From Sesamum alatum (Eukaryota; Streptophyta; Magnoliopsida; Lamiales; Pedaliaceae): a DNA stretch of 64,000 nt. Below, one piece after another: positions 35,499-46,593 of this stretch. Position numbers and translations under genes: made by a program. The notes below the pieces were generated by a model. The model worked only from the letters and a program-made list of their open reading frames with translations, searched no databases and had not been told where the DNA came from. Where the stretch lies: contig JACGWO010000012.1 of NCBI GenBank assembly GCA_034509735.1, forward strand, positions 248,001 to 312,000, written 5' to 3'. The stretch's first letter is position 1. Every line of letters begins with the position of its first letter.

Positions 35499-37925
35499 AC
35501 CTCAAAGCCAATTACCCATGTCTCTCAGAACCTTCTGAGAGTGAGTAATCTGCGATACCAGCTCAGTCTCGCAGGTCTACTTTATTTTTCTGCCAAGGTA
35601 ATACGATCCAACCGTATCTTGCCTCTTTCTACCATCACTACCTGCCGATGGTGGTTGTCTAAGAATTTTCCATGGATCTTGTGATGAGATCTCGGGCCTA
35701 AAAGGCTTTAGCCATAGCCTAGTTGTCAACCTCCAAGGCAACTACTGGCTCGGCCGTGCTAGGCACTACATCCATCCAATGGGGTGCTATTTTCATCCAA
35801 ACCAATTTCCAGAAACAACTTCCAAAGTTGGCATATATTCGACTTTCGTGATGAAACATCGTGGTATCCTGCTTGGAACCTTTCCAAGCTACCACACTCA
35901 CCATTAAGCCCGAACATACATAGGTATTGTGACTAAATATTATTCACATGATTCTAGAAGCTAGTATCGCTATAGCCTTCTAGAATCAACTCTCCATAAA
36001 CCGTGCATCGAGAACACTTCTCTAATCCTCATTCAGGTCTTAAAGACTACTCTCAACTGCTGTCTCTTGCCTCGTCAATACACACCCGATATCCGTTGTT
36101 ATGTACGATGCATAAACAACATCAGGCCCTGTGCACCAAACAGCATACCCATGCTGCGTACAGCAAAGACGTAGGGGATGATAAAACATCTAAGCTTCCT
36201 CATTAGTCACTGGTGATTAAGTTTTGGACAGCTTGGCCCTATTCATGGAGAATTGCATGAACAATGCTCGTGTTTCTAGTGTTTCTTAACGTCTTCATTT
36301 CATTCCAAATGAATAAGACGTTACGCACTTAACACTCGGAAGATTACCACACTCCCACTGACACCGATGCTCGTTATTGACCGAGTCATACATCGTACGG
36401 GTTTTGTCAAAACGAATATTCCAGTTACATGAAATCTTAAACCCAGTTTGAATTTCAAGACAGATCCCACGGCTCCAAGCCATTGATCCAATCCCGATGT
36501 CCAACATCGCTTCTCCATATGTCCTTTGGATCATGCTCCAATTGACCGGTCGGACCCAGAAACCTGTACTCATCAGGTATCTAAGGTATTCTGGTCGTCC
36601 CTGGGAGGACTTGAATATAGTTAGTGGGAAATAACCTGATGCTTGCATTTATTTTGCACTAGAGCTACACAAATTAGACACCGGGTCTAGTCTGTCTTCC
36701 TACTAGTCCCTTGACGTATGCAGGACCATCCCATATACTAAAGAACTTTGTAGGATACAGGTTTTCCAAACCATATCCAATATGGTAACTAGATCATGAC
36801 TTTAAGAAAGTGCATGTTTCTCAACCTAGCAACTTTCAAGTCCATGTCTAGATGGGCTAAGGTAACTTCAGTGAAATACCGAGCGAACCAAGTCCAACAG
36901 GGTTCGTTTTCTCCCTTATTAGAGACCATTCAACCATGGCCACTTCAAGAAGAATTTCACTGATTGAGAATTCCATTCTCATCTGGATATTCGAGAACTC
37001 CCACTAATACACGTCCTCTCAATCTAATCGAAGGTAACCAAATTGATTCACCACTCCAAGTCTAATATCCCAAACCTACCAAAGGTTATTAGACTTGTGA
37101 ATCCTCTTTTAGTCTTGTATATTCAGTAACCTTAAGGATATCCTTTTTGGATCTAATCCAATAGGGTATTGGCGCTCCCACTAAATACACACTCTCTCGA
37201 TCTAATCGAAAGGAGACCAGTTTGGTTCACCACTCCAAGTCTAATTCTCTGAACCTACCAAAGGTTCTTAGACTTGTGAACCCTCTTCTAGTCCTATGTA
37301 TTCAGTAATCCACAGAAGCCTTTTTGGATCCAATCCAATATACTATCAGCAAGCCCACTTTGTCTAACAAAATGGTTCTTTAGTCTTTTCCTTCTCAGAG
37401 AAGATTTGCAAGCTAGCAGATCCAAATTATCTATTGCTAGACTCTTTGGATCTTCCAACTTCCTCATCCTTAACTTAAAAGGAAACTGACCTAGCCATGC
37501 CCCAAATCCATAAGTTCATCTTGATTATAGCCATTTTTAGTTATTTGTTTTGAGTTCTCATAATCCAATTATGGGACAGTGTCAAAGTGTTTATGTACCA
37601 AACTTAGCAGACAAGAATCTCCATTCTTTGTCAAATAAAAGTAATTTTATTGATCAAATTATTGTATCCAAATTTGTCCAACAATAGATGGAACATATTT
37701 TGATCATGCTAGGTTACATAATTTCTGCAGACACAATCTTAACATGATCACTACTAAGACTAAGTTCTTAGTCTTTGCAGCAACAGTTTCGCCATTGCTA
37801 GACCTTAGGATCGTCTGTCTTAGCTTTCTATTCCTTATCATCACCTATGAACCATTCACAGGTTCATGAACGACTGGTATCCAATACCAAAAAGAACAAG
37901 AATAGTGATCATGTTGATACTCAAT
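35499..37925 (-). other. Non-coding interior of the gag-only element, downstream of gag
   Basis: This is about 2.4 kb where a copia element would carry pol. I find none of the expected integrase, RT or RNase H motifs on either strand, and the open frames are short (at most 117 codons) and unrelated. An imperfect tandem duplication of about 179 bp is at 37009-37330 (CCACTCCAAG at 37051 and 37230). A degenerate pol beyond recognition cannot be excluded by eye. Confidence 0.7.
37009..37330. repeat. Imperfect 179-bp tandem duplication
   Basis: Both units contain CTCAATCTAATCGAAGG-like, CCACTCCAAGTCTAAT, CCTACCAAAGGTT and CCTTTTTGGATC blocks in the same order. Length and substitution differences show it is old. 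It lies in the non-coding interior of the gag-only element. Confidence 0.75.
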
Positions 37926-38696
37926 TCAAAAATGTTCACCTTCATTGGAGAGGGCTTTAGGAAACTCCCTCTTCCAATGTCCCCTTTTCTCACAGTTAAT
38001 GCAAACATCATTTGGATCCTCTGACTGCCGAACCCTTTTCCTCTTTCCTTTACCCCAGACCAGTAGTGTAACAGGAGCACTCAAAGTGCTGGCAGCGGCT
38101 GATATTGCTTGAGCCTTTCTTCTCTTCCTTGCGTTCGTCACCCTTGCCTTTCGCTTTAGAGGTCGAAGCCTCCTCACTAGTACTGTCGGTGCAATTTTTT
38201 CAATCATTGCCTTGTACTGGACCAACATTTTTATCAACTCATGAAGGTCTTTCTCAAGCCCACTCATGTTGTAATTGACTATAAATGGGTCGAGTGAGGG
38301 GAGAAGAGATTGAAGGATCACGTCGATATACATCTCTCTTTCGAGATCAACTTGGAGATCTTTGAGGTTTTCCACAAGGGATAGCATCATCACTCCATGC
38401 TCTTGTACCAATGATCCTTTTATCATCTTCGCTCTGAAGAATGCCTTCATTGCAGCATATCTAACATGTCGGTCCAGGACCGCATAGACTTGCTGCAATC
38501 GAAGCATCATCGAGCCAACATCCTCCAGTCTATTATACTGCTTTTGGATCTCATTATCAATGGATGCCAGTATAATGCTGCAGACCTTCCAGTTGTCATC
38601 AAGCCTCTTTTTGAACGTCAAACGTTCTTTGGGCGATGACCTTTCCGGCAGGGTCTGAGGAAAAACCTTATCCAGAATATAAGTCTGGTTCTTTGA
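37926..38696 (-). pseudogene. Copia-type gag (UBN2-like) of the gag-only element, 5'-incomplete
   Basis: The frame is open from a stop at about 38697 to 37926. The first ATG-like codon gives 231 residues, but upstream residues in the same frame (YILDKVFPQTLPERSSP) belong to the same protein, so the N-terminus is missing. Core peptides are NEIQKQYNRLEDV, MLRLQQVYAVLDRHVRYAA, MMLSLVENLKDLQ and LLPSLDPFIVNYNMSGLEK. A basic linker (RKRRK, GKGKRKRVR) precedes the knuckle CINCEKRGHWKREF at about 38000-37960, where the fourth ligand is Phe instead of Cys. The protein would form particles; zinc-knuckle RNA binding is probably impaired. Confidence 0.85.
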
Positions 38697-38699
38697 AAT

Positions 38700-40669
38700 C
38701 TAAGACCATCTTAAGATTTCACAGCTAGGTGTGGTAATACGTTCCATTAGACTTATTATTCTCAAGTATAAGGGTTAGTGGATTCTTAGACATCAACAGT
38801 TAAATAGAAAAACATTCAATAGATTATAACAATATTATGTTAAAGTTAAGACTTGGTCCTTTAGTCATTAACCCCTCCCACTATTTCTACGAAAGCCCAT
38901 CACTCTCAAATGGGGTTTCGGGAAACCATTTCCTAGTGGGCTTGGGATCCACAAGTGCAATTCTCCATGCCCCGCTTTTACGATTCACATGGAAAAAGCC
39001 TCGTGGGAGGTATCTAATACCATTCTCAACCGATGAGATTCCCATGATATTTTGCCCACCTCTTCACATGATCCCGAGACTCCAAGCGAATCATGCTACT
39101 CGATGTTAGGCCCGACCCATCAACCAAATCATACCTCAACTGTCGCCCCCCACGACTCGTGAGATAGGGAAACAGTGAGCGTACTCTTTGTTCACAACAA
39201 CGGTGCAGCTTTCCTCTATTCCAAATGTGCCACGACTCGTGAGACCACACTTGCGTAGCAGTAGCTTCCTCACGACATTGCTATGGATGGAAGGCTTGGA
39301 CAGATCAAAATCATTTTTATCCAAGTCCATCATGGGCCTAATATTTTAACTTGGTCCAACCAAGTGAGAGTTCGAAATTATTGACCGAGACCTCATCACA
39401 TTAATATTTTGCATGCATAAATATCCAATATTACAAAGCATTTAAATAAATGCATCGCATGCAAGTAAATCTAGCATACCCCTGTTGGATGATCACGAGC
39501 CCAACCTATGCGACTCACTGAGCCCGCAGTTAGTCTATGGTCTGTCTAGGGTGGTCCTACACTATTACAACAATTTAACCCAATGTCAAGCCAATGGGCC
39601 TTGTAATCTATTTATTTCGCCTTGATGTCTCCCCTTGGGCCTCCGTCCAACGTAGGCCTCCTTTTTCTCCTTGGGCTTGCCTTATTATACATAAAATGTA
39701 AAACCTCATAAAAATATTCCTAAGTACTCTCATTACAAGAGAAATGGAATACATGGAAAGTAAAAAGAAAAAAAACAAGCCTTAACATCATGAGGCGAAA
39801 GTGGGAGATAATAGTCCCAAAACAAGAGGCACGCAGGCCCCACCCAAAAAGAATTTAAAACCATACACAGGTCAATGGGCTTCGTGATCATCCCTTGTTA
39901 ATCCAATTAACAAAACACAACATAATTACATATAATATAATCATGCTCCAAATAATACAAACCATGTATTAAATAAATGATATCCAATATCATTCCACGA
40001 CATAATTAAATGCAGAAACATACATGTCAATAATACAATTAAAAATGGATATTAGAAACCTTGTACAACCCATGTATATATATATTTTTTTGTTTGGAAA
40101 CTATTTCCAAAATAATCTTAGGCAATTTAATTTTAGGAAAAAATAATTCTCAACTAAAATTAAATCAACCATAAATTAAATATTTCAGAAAAAATATGCA
40201 GAATACCACAATATCAAAATTCTCGGAAAAACGATGAAAAAATGGCCCAGCCATTCGGCCGGCCACACAGCCGGCCACGCGAACGCCCAGCGCGCGGCCG
40301 GCAGCGTCCGCGCGCACCCAGCGCACGCGGGCGTCCAGTGCCCGTGCGGCCGAGCGCCGCGTGCGCGCCTGGGCACGCGGGCGCCTGCCTGCCTGCTGCC
40401 GACCGACAACGGCTACTGCTGCCCCTGTATTTTCTTTTTTCAAATTAAATTCTGCAAATAAAAAACTAAAATAAAATACCCAGATTTCAGAAAATCCAAT
40501 TTTCTAAAATCACCCAAATATCCATGATTAATCACATAATTAAACATGCAAATTTAAAAAAATAATTATGAAAATTAAAAGCAATGAATACATGCTTTTA
40601 AAGCCGATCTAAACACGTTGAAAATGCTTGCACACATAAAACATGTAATCCATAGCCACATACACCGAT
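38700..40669 (-). other. Leader of the gag-only element
   Basis: This is about 2 kb between PBS and the gag remnant. It is AT-rich apart from the GC island described separately. The peptide-coding 5' part of gag should lie at its gag-proximal end but I cannot recognise it, which suggests a deletion or rearrangement near 38700. Confidence 0.6.
40246..40430. other. GC-rich island in the leader of the gag-only element
   Basis: About 185 bp of GC-rich sequence (CGGCCGGCC, GCGCGCGGCCGGC, GTGCGCGCCTGGGC) lies inside sequence that is mostly A and T. Both strands are open in more than one frame here, with Ala/Arg/Pro-rich translations, as expected from high GC alone. It lies about 250 bp inside the element from the PBS, in the transcribed leader, and could fold strongly. 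Confidence 0.75.
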
Positions 40670-40685
40670 CCAAGCTCTGATACCA
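40670..40685 (-). promoter_or_regulatory. Primer-binding site of the gag-only element
   Basis: On the minus strand TGGTATCAGAGCTTGG follows the 5' LTR end (TTTCCTTCA) after two bases. It matches the initiator Met tRNA and fixes the element's orientation. Confidence 0.92.
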
Positions 40686-40687
40686 CT

Positions 40688-41185
40688 TGAAGGAAAGAGG
40701 ATCGGCCGGGAACGCGGCGGAAGCGCGGTGGAGATAAAAAACGTGCGGAATAAAATAATTTAAATCGCGTTCAAGGGGTGTTCCCTTGAACGTTCCCGGG
40801 CTATCGGTGTATAAACGCAAAATATAAACATATACAAAATAAATAAGCGTTCGTGGCTTATAGAATAAAGAAGAAACCGAGAGCATAAATATAAACCGGA
40901 ATACCTTTCTCGATTTTGTAGTTTGATTGGCTACACGCATTGATTCCCCCGATGTTCATCCACGCGAGGTCCCAACATAGAGACTCTCTAACGTAGTCCA
41001 CACACCACACCAAGAGAGTCCTCGTTTTTCTTGCTAGAAAAAAAATGGATTTAGAGGATGGAATCAAAGAAGAGATTACAGTATCAAATTAGTGTTCCTT
41101 CTTGATCTTACTTTGTTCTTCAATTGATCTTAGATCAATGAAGCAACAAAGAGGATTTAGAGAGTAGAGAGAGAGAGAGAGAGAG

Positions 41186-41216
<31 letters not shown>

Positions 41217-42873
41217 TGGTATGGAGAGTTTTCATCATCCATAGGTGTTAGTATATACTCATATATATACATAATTAATTTGATTATTGGAATGTGCCTA
41301 GGGTCATCCAAGGATGTCTAGATACATCCCAATCAATCACCATCAATTCTTCAATCAAGCCTACCATCTTTTTAAAGGTATGATTCAAAATCATACCAAA
41401 AGTGAAGGGCTGATTGGAGTTGATTTGTCTCTTACCAAAGAGACAAGTCAACTAACACCTAGCATCCAACATGGTCGATTTTTGCTCCCTCCAAGGTGGC
41501 AATTTTCAGCCATGCTTATTTAGGGAAGAAGTCTAACTTCTTCCTATTCCATAAATGGGAATTAAACACCTCTCGGGTCAAAATTAACGGACCGGGTTCT
41601 ACCGTAATCCAATTACGACGAACTCAAATTAAATCCAATTTAATATGATGTCCACTTAAGTAATTCCCGTTGATCTTTTAATCCAATTAAAAAGATCCAA
41701 CATCTCAACTTTCCATATTAATCGATAAATCCTATTTACCGATTAAACGAGGGCTCGATACAGTATCAGCCCGTCCCATCCAATGGACAATCCCTTAAGT
41801 AATGACTCCAAGTCAATTTCTTCACCTCCTCGGTGATTTGTGTACCCTTTTAGGTTCACCCTCTGCTAGACTTGGGCTCTGTTCCAACAGGGAGTCCGTC
41901 ACCATGGGCGACCATCTAGCAATGGTCTATAGGCACTAGAGACTAGGTGAATGTTTGGCAGTGAACATTTAGGCGCTGATTCCGTTACTGGGTTATGGTC
42001 CTACTGTCGACCGTCTCCCGGCAACTGGGTATGGAATTGGGCGTCGGTTCCCATCCTTGACTAGCAACTATGCTTCATACCCGAGATGCATTTACTCTAT
42101 CGATCGACGTAGGAAAACCCTTTCCTACTCAATCAATTTGCTATGGCCATAGACTTTCAGAGTCTAAACCATCTCAGAGTGCATAGGAGACATCACCGTC
42201 ATGTACTGACAGGGGATAGATCTTATCTTGGAATCCACCATCGTCGCTACATACTACAACTGCACTGGACAAGGCTTATAAATGACCATCTTACAGAATG
42301 ATCACCTCTCGCGCAGATCCAAGATACAGTCTTTATATGCACGTGACTGCCATGATTCCTCAAGTCCAAGGACTAAATCCGTACTATCGGAACCGGGAAT
42401 TCCAGTCATACCGACCAAGCCTCCAAGGGTTCCATATGACGATTCCCGCGAGTCACTTCAGTCAGTCGACCACCTTGTCAACTAACCCACTAAAATTGCA
42501 TAGACGACCTTCGTCTGTCGCCGATGAAACTCGGCACTCACCCAGTGAATGCAATACTTAGTGCAAGTCTCAATAGGACACTTGATGCCCAGGCTTGAGG
42601 TCCTTGACTTGGAATGTTTCAGACCAACCCTCAGAAGTTGGTTTCATAGCCGCCATCCAATGCGCAACCCAACTACATGGGTTATCCAATTGGTCTGTGG
42701 GCATTTGTTGTGATGTTTGAAACGCCGTTCAACGTTAGTAGTAAGCACAACAAACACAGTGCCAGTGATGAATACTTACTCTATTCATGCAGGATAATAT
42801 TGTATTAATAAAGATTGACGAATAGTTCCCAAAACCGCTAATCCAATTGGCTTTCTGGTCACCTATTCTAACA
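40688..42873 (-). repeat. 5' LTR of the gag-only element (2186 bp)
   Basis: It has the same ends as 32567-35486, uninterrupted. Long (GA)n tracts are at 41166-41218. A segment at about 41277-41380 is absent from the other LTR. The part near 41830-42873 also matches the solo LTR at 47040-48044, including CGGAACCGGGAA and GGTTCCCGCGAGTCAC-type blocks, so it is a conserved U3 start shared by two LTR families. Confidence 0.92.
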
Positions 42874-44138
42874 CATGCTCCTTCCCCGTCTACCATGTTC
42901 CGATTTTGACAACTTCCTTACAGCTTGTCATGGTTTTCTCTTGGAAGTTGGTAAGACTTGGCTGCTCCTATTCACGAGACTTCATTGTACTCAGTCACGA
43001 GGAAACTTAAGCTCCTAAAGCCTATTTTCCATCATATGAGGAAGGAAAAGGGTGACTTATCGACCAATGTCAAACTGGCTATGGAAATTCTTATCTATTG
43101 TGCATACTTACTTGATCCGACTACGTCATCAGCCTCTCCTTCTGCAGATTGAGCACCTGTGCAAAATCCTTGTTCTCGTGCTACCTTTTTGGAATTGGAA
43201 ATGCTTAAACAAAGATAAAAAATGCTTTGGCTTAAAGGGGTGATGATTGCTCGAAATTATTCTTCCGGAAAGTGGCTGCAAGACGTTCAGCGCTTTCACA
43301 TCTTCCAAATCCACAATGAAGACGGGGCTCTTCTCATTTCCCCGTATGAGGTGCAGTCCGAATTCGTGAGCTTTTATGAGAACCTCCTCGGGGGCCCTCG
43401 AAGACGATCCACCATCCCACCGAGCCACTTGGTACCTTTCCTCCGCTATTCTATCCCCACTGAGTTAAGCTCTAGAATGACCCGACCGGTTACACATGGG
43501 GACATCAAATCGGCTCTTTTTGACATCCCAGAAGATAAACCTCTGGGTCCTGATGGCTACTCATCTGCTTTCTTCAAAGCTGCTTGGCCCATTATTGGAG
43601 ATGAATTTGTTGCTGCTATTCGGGAATTCTTCCTCTCCGGTAGAATTCTTAAGCAAATCTATGCCACCATCATCACACTTGTTCCAAAAGTTCAACTCCC
43701 GGGGTTTGTGAATGACTTCCGTCCAATCTCTTGCTGTAATATCCTCTACAAGGTCATCTCTAAGATCATTGTTTAACGCATCAAACCAATCCTTGAGCAC
43801 ATTATCAGCCCATCACGAAATGCCTTTGTTCCAGGAAGAAGAATTTCGGACAACATCCTTCTTGCTCAAGAACTCTTCAGCGGGTACATCCGGAAAAGTG
43901 GTCCTCCTAGAGCCGCGCTTAAGGTTAACCTTCGGAAAGCTTTTGACTCTCTTAAGTGGGACTTCATTCTTGCAGTCCTTAGGCTTTTCCAGTTCCCAGA
44001 TATCCTCATTGGATGGATTGAGGAATGCATTTCCACCACTTCATTCTCCATTTGCCTCAACGGTGAGCCCCATGGATTTTTCAAGGTAGTAGGGACTTCG
44101 ACAGGGAGATCCGCTTTCTCCCTACCTCTTGTCTTATG
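42874..44138 (+). pseudogene. LINE-a ORF2 continued (linker and RT) after the LTR insertion
   Basis: It continues the endonuclease sequence. The inter-domain region (KLKLLKPIFHHMRKEKGDL, SNVKLAMEI-like) is followed by the RT N-terminus (WLKGVMIARNYSSGKWLQD, EDGALLISPYEVQSEFVSFY, 43225-43380). RT motifs come next: KPLGPDGYSSAFFKAAWP, ITLVPKVQLPGFVNDFRPIS and LRKAFDSLKWDF. A CAA to TAA change near 43774 stops the frame after SKIIV, and an upstream TGA follows PSAD at about 43150. It ends in RT before the FADD box, at the inverted junction 44138. Its left end carries the second CATGC copy. Confidence 0.9.
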
Positions 44139-44146
44139 CATAAGAC
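44131..44146. repeat. Palindrome at the LINE-a inversion junction
   Basis: GTCTTATGCATAAGAC is a perfect 16-bp palindrome centred between 44138 and 44139. Outside it, the two LINE-a fragments run in opposite directions and give an inverted repeat with arms of about 0.82 kb (43315-44138 and 44139-44963). One C is missing in the left arm just beyond the palindrome. Confidence 0.9.
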
Positions 44147-44963
44147 GAAGAGGTAGGGGGAGAGCGGATCTCCCTGTCGAAGTCCCCTACTACCTTGGAA
44201 AAATCCGTGGGCTCACCGTTGAGGCAAATGGAGAATGAACTGGTGGAAATGCATTCCTCAATCCATGCAATGAGGATATCCTGGAATTGGAATAGTCGAA
44301 GTACTGCAATAATGAAGTCCCACTCTAGAGAGTCAAAAGCTTTCCGAAGGTCAACTTTAAGTGCGGCTCTAGGAGGACCACTTTTCCGGTTGTACCCGCT
44401 GAATAGCTCTTGGGCAAAAAGGATGTTGTCCAAAATTCTTCTTCCTAGAATAAAGGCATTTTGTGACGGGCTGATAATGTGCTCAAGGACTGGTTTGATG
44501 CGCTGAACAATGATCTTAGAGATGACCTTGTAGAGGATATTACAGCAAGAGATTGGACGAAAATCATTCACAAACCCCGGGAGTTGAACTTTGGGGACAA
44601 GTGTAATGATGGTGGCATTGGTTTGCTTAAGAATTCTACCGGAGAGGAAGAATTCCCGAATAGCAGCAACAAATTCATCACCAATAATGGGCCAAACAGC
44701 TTTGAAGAAAGCAGATGAGAAGCCATCAGGACCCGGAGATTTATCATCCGATGTCAAAAAGAGCCGATTTGATGTCACCGTGTGTAACCGGCCGGGTCAT
44801 TCTAGAGCTTAACTCAGCAGGGATAGAAAAGCGGAGGAAAGGAACCAAGTGGCTCAGTGAGATGGTGGATCGTCTTCTAGGGACCCCGAGTAAGTGCTCA
44901 TAAAAGCTCACGAATTCGGACTGCACCTCATTCGGGGAAGTGAGAAGAGCCCCGTCATTATTG
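44139..44963 (-). pseudogene. Inverted LINE-a RT fragment
   Basis: On the minus strand it encodes SEFVSFYEHLLG, KSPGPDGFSSAFFKAVWP, ITLVPKVQLPGFVNDFRPIS, a 214-codon open part at 44134-44778, LRKAFDSLEWDF, IAWIEECISTSSFSICL and the SPPTSSSYA segment. It resembles the minus-strand LINE-a at 60940-61760 (shared AATGAGGATATC and AGTACTGCAATAATGAAG) more than the left arm. It is therefore probably a separate insertion, not a copy of the left arm. Its 5' end meets satellite at AGATAACTCATTTTTT. Confidence 0.88.
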
Positions 44964-46022
44964 TAGATAACTCATTTTTTGCTATAAATATATTCGTATT
45001 GACTCTAATAATCAATATTAAAGCCACTCTTCGATTATATGACTAGGACTCCATCTTATTCAACATAACATGCACTAGGACTACATCTAGAACACTCTTT
45101 TTAGCCATGGACTCAGCTTTGTACCTTTGCGCAACGACAAACTCCTTTAAACAAGTTTAGACACTAATGCACTTTTATCTTGTCCATATCGAGTACTTGG
45201 AGAACCTTCATAATCAATCGTACATCCGGATACATGCCTAATACTCAACACAATCATACGAAACATCTTGTGTTTTCAGTCCTTATCATTGACTGATAGA
45301 TGACTCTTTTTTGGCTATAAATATATTCGTATTGACTCTAATAATCAATATTAAAGCCACTCTTCGATTATATGACTAGGACTCCAGCTTATTCAACCTA
45401 AAAATGTACTAGTACTACATCTAAAACACTATTTTGAGCCATGGACTCAGCTTTGTACCTTTGCACAAAGACAAACTCCTTTAAACGAATTTAGACACTT
45501 ATTCCCTTTTCTCTTTGTCATATCGAGGGCTTGGTCAACCTTCGTAATCAATCATACGTCCAGATACATGCCTAATACTCAATACAATCGTAGGAAACAC
45601 CTTGTGTTGTTAGTCCTTATCATTGACTGATAGATGACTCATTTCTGGCTATAAATATATTCGTATTGACTCTAATAATCAATATTAAAGCCGCTCTTCG
45701 ATTATATGACTAGGACTCCATCTTATTCAACGTAAAGTGCACTAGGACTACATCTAGAACACTCTTTTGAGCCATGGACTCAGCTTTGTACCTTTGCGCA
45801 ACGACAAACTCCTTTTAAACGTAAAGTGCACTAGGACTACATCTTATTCAACGTAAAGTGCACTAGGACTACATCTAGAACACTCTTTTGAGCCATGGAC
45901 TCAGCTTTGTACCTTTGCGCAACGACAAACTCCTTTAAACAAGTTTAGACACTACATCTAAAAATGCACTAGGACTACGTCTAAAACACTTTTTCGAGCC
46001 AGGACTCAACCTTGTACCTTTG
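44964..46022. repeat. Sat333 tandem satellite, array 4
   Basis: This is about three monomers with A and B variants. At 45815-45880 a short segment beginning AACGTAAAGTGCACTAGG is tandemly repeated. At 45948 there is the same truncated-monomer fusion (TTAGACACTACATCTAAAAA) as at 18709. The array is interrupted at 46023 by a solo LTR. Confidence 0.93.
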
Positions 46023-46485
46023 TGAAAGATTGTGGATCGTCACGGGAGATAGCGCGAATGCGGAAGTGCGGTATAAAATTAAATAACAAAAATTAAACAT
46101 GCTTTACCGTAAATTAAAAGAACACGTTCAAGGGGTGTGCCCTTGAAATTCCCGGGTGTTACATCTCATGAATTAAAAGCATAGAAAAGAATCATGGAGG
46201 CCATAGGATTAAAAATAAAAGAGGGACGAAAAATAAATCGGGACCAACCGATTGTCGTTTTTGTCTTCTAACCGGTACTTGCGTTGTTCCCCAATTTGCA
46301 CCAAAATCTCGTATATGAGATTCTCCAAATTGTGACACACAATCCACCCACGTATCTTGCACGTCATGCTAGCGAACGAACAAGTGTTTTGGAGAGGATG
46401 GATCAATCATACTTTATTAGGTTAACGGGATTAATCCTCCTATGTTCAATTTGTTCCAAGAACAAAAGAACAAGAAAGCAATAAT

Positions 46486-46525
<40 letters not shown>

Positions 46526-46560
46526 CGGACGAGATGGGAGAGAGAGAGAGAGCCGAGTTG

Positions 46561-46593
<33 letters not shown>

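Larger units (their letters stand above)
32562..42878 (-). mobile_element. Gag-only LTR retrotransposon (TR-GAG-like), minus strand, TSD CATGC
   Basis: The element proper is 32567-42873, flanked by CATGC at 32562-32566 and 42874-42878. Read on the minus strand: 5' LTR (42873 to 40688, TGTTAGAATAGG to TTTCCTTCA), PBS, leader with a GC-rich island, a gag remnant, 2.4 kb of non-coding sequence, PPT, and 3' LTR (35486 to 32567). I find no protease, integrase or RT in the 5.2-kb interior. The gag type (UBN2-like with one zinc knuckle) belongs to Ty1/copia. Such elements have been described as TR-GAGs and depend on enzymes of other elements. Confidence 0.87.

Noticed and set aside
36295..36648. A 117-codon minus-strand frame as a possible pol remnant of the gag-only element.
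   Set aside because: It contains no copia integrase, RT or RNase H motif, and its codons show no recognisable domain.
40165..40461. Ala/Arg/Pro-rich open frames on both strands in the GC island.
   Set aside because: High GC content removes stop codons in several frames at once. No domain is recognisable, and the frames end where the base composition changes.
43315..44963. Twin-primed inversion as the cause of the inverted LINE-a pair.
   Set aside because: Twin priming inverts the 5' part of one copy and should not place the same RT region on both arms. The arms overlap over about 0.8 kb and differ in sequence, so two copies are more likely.
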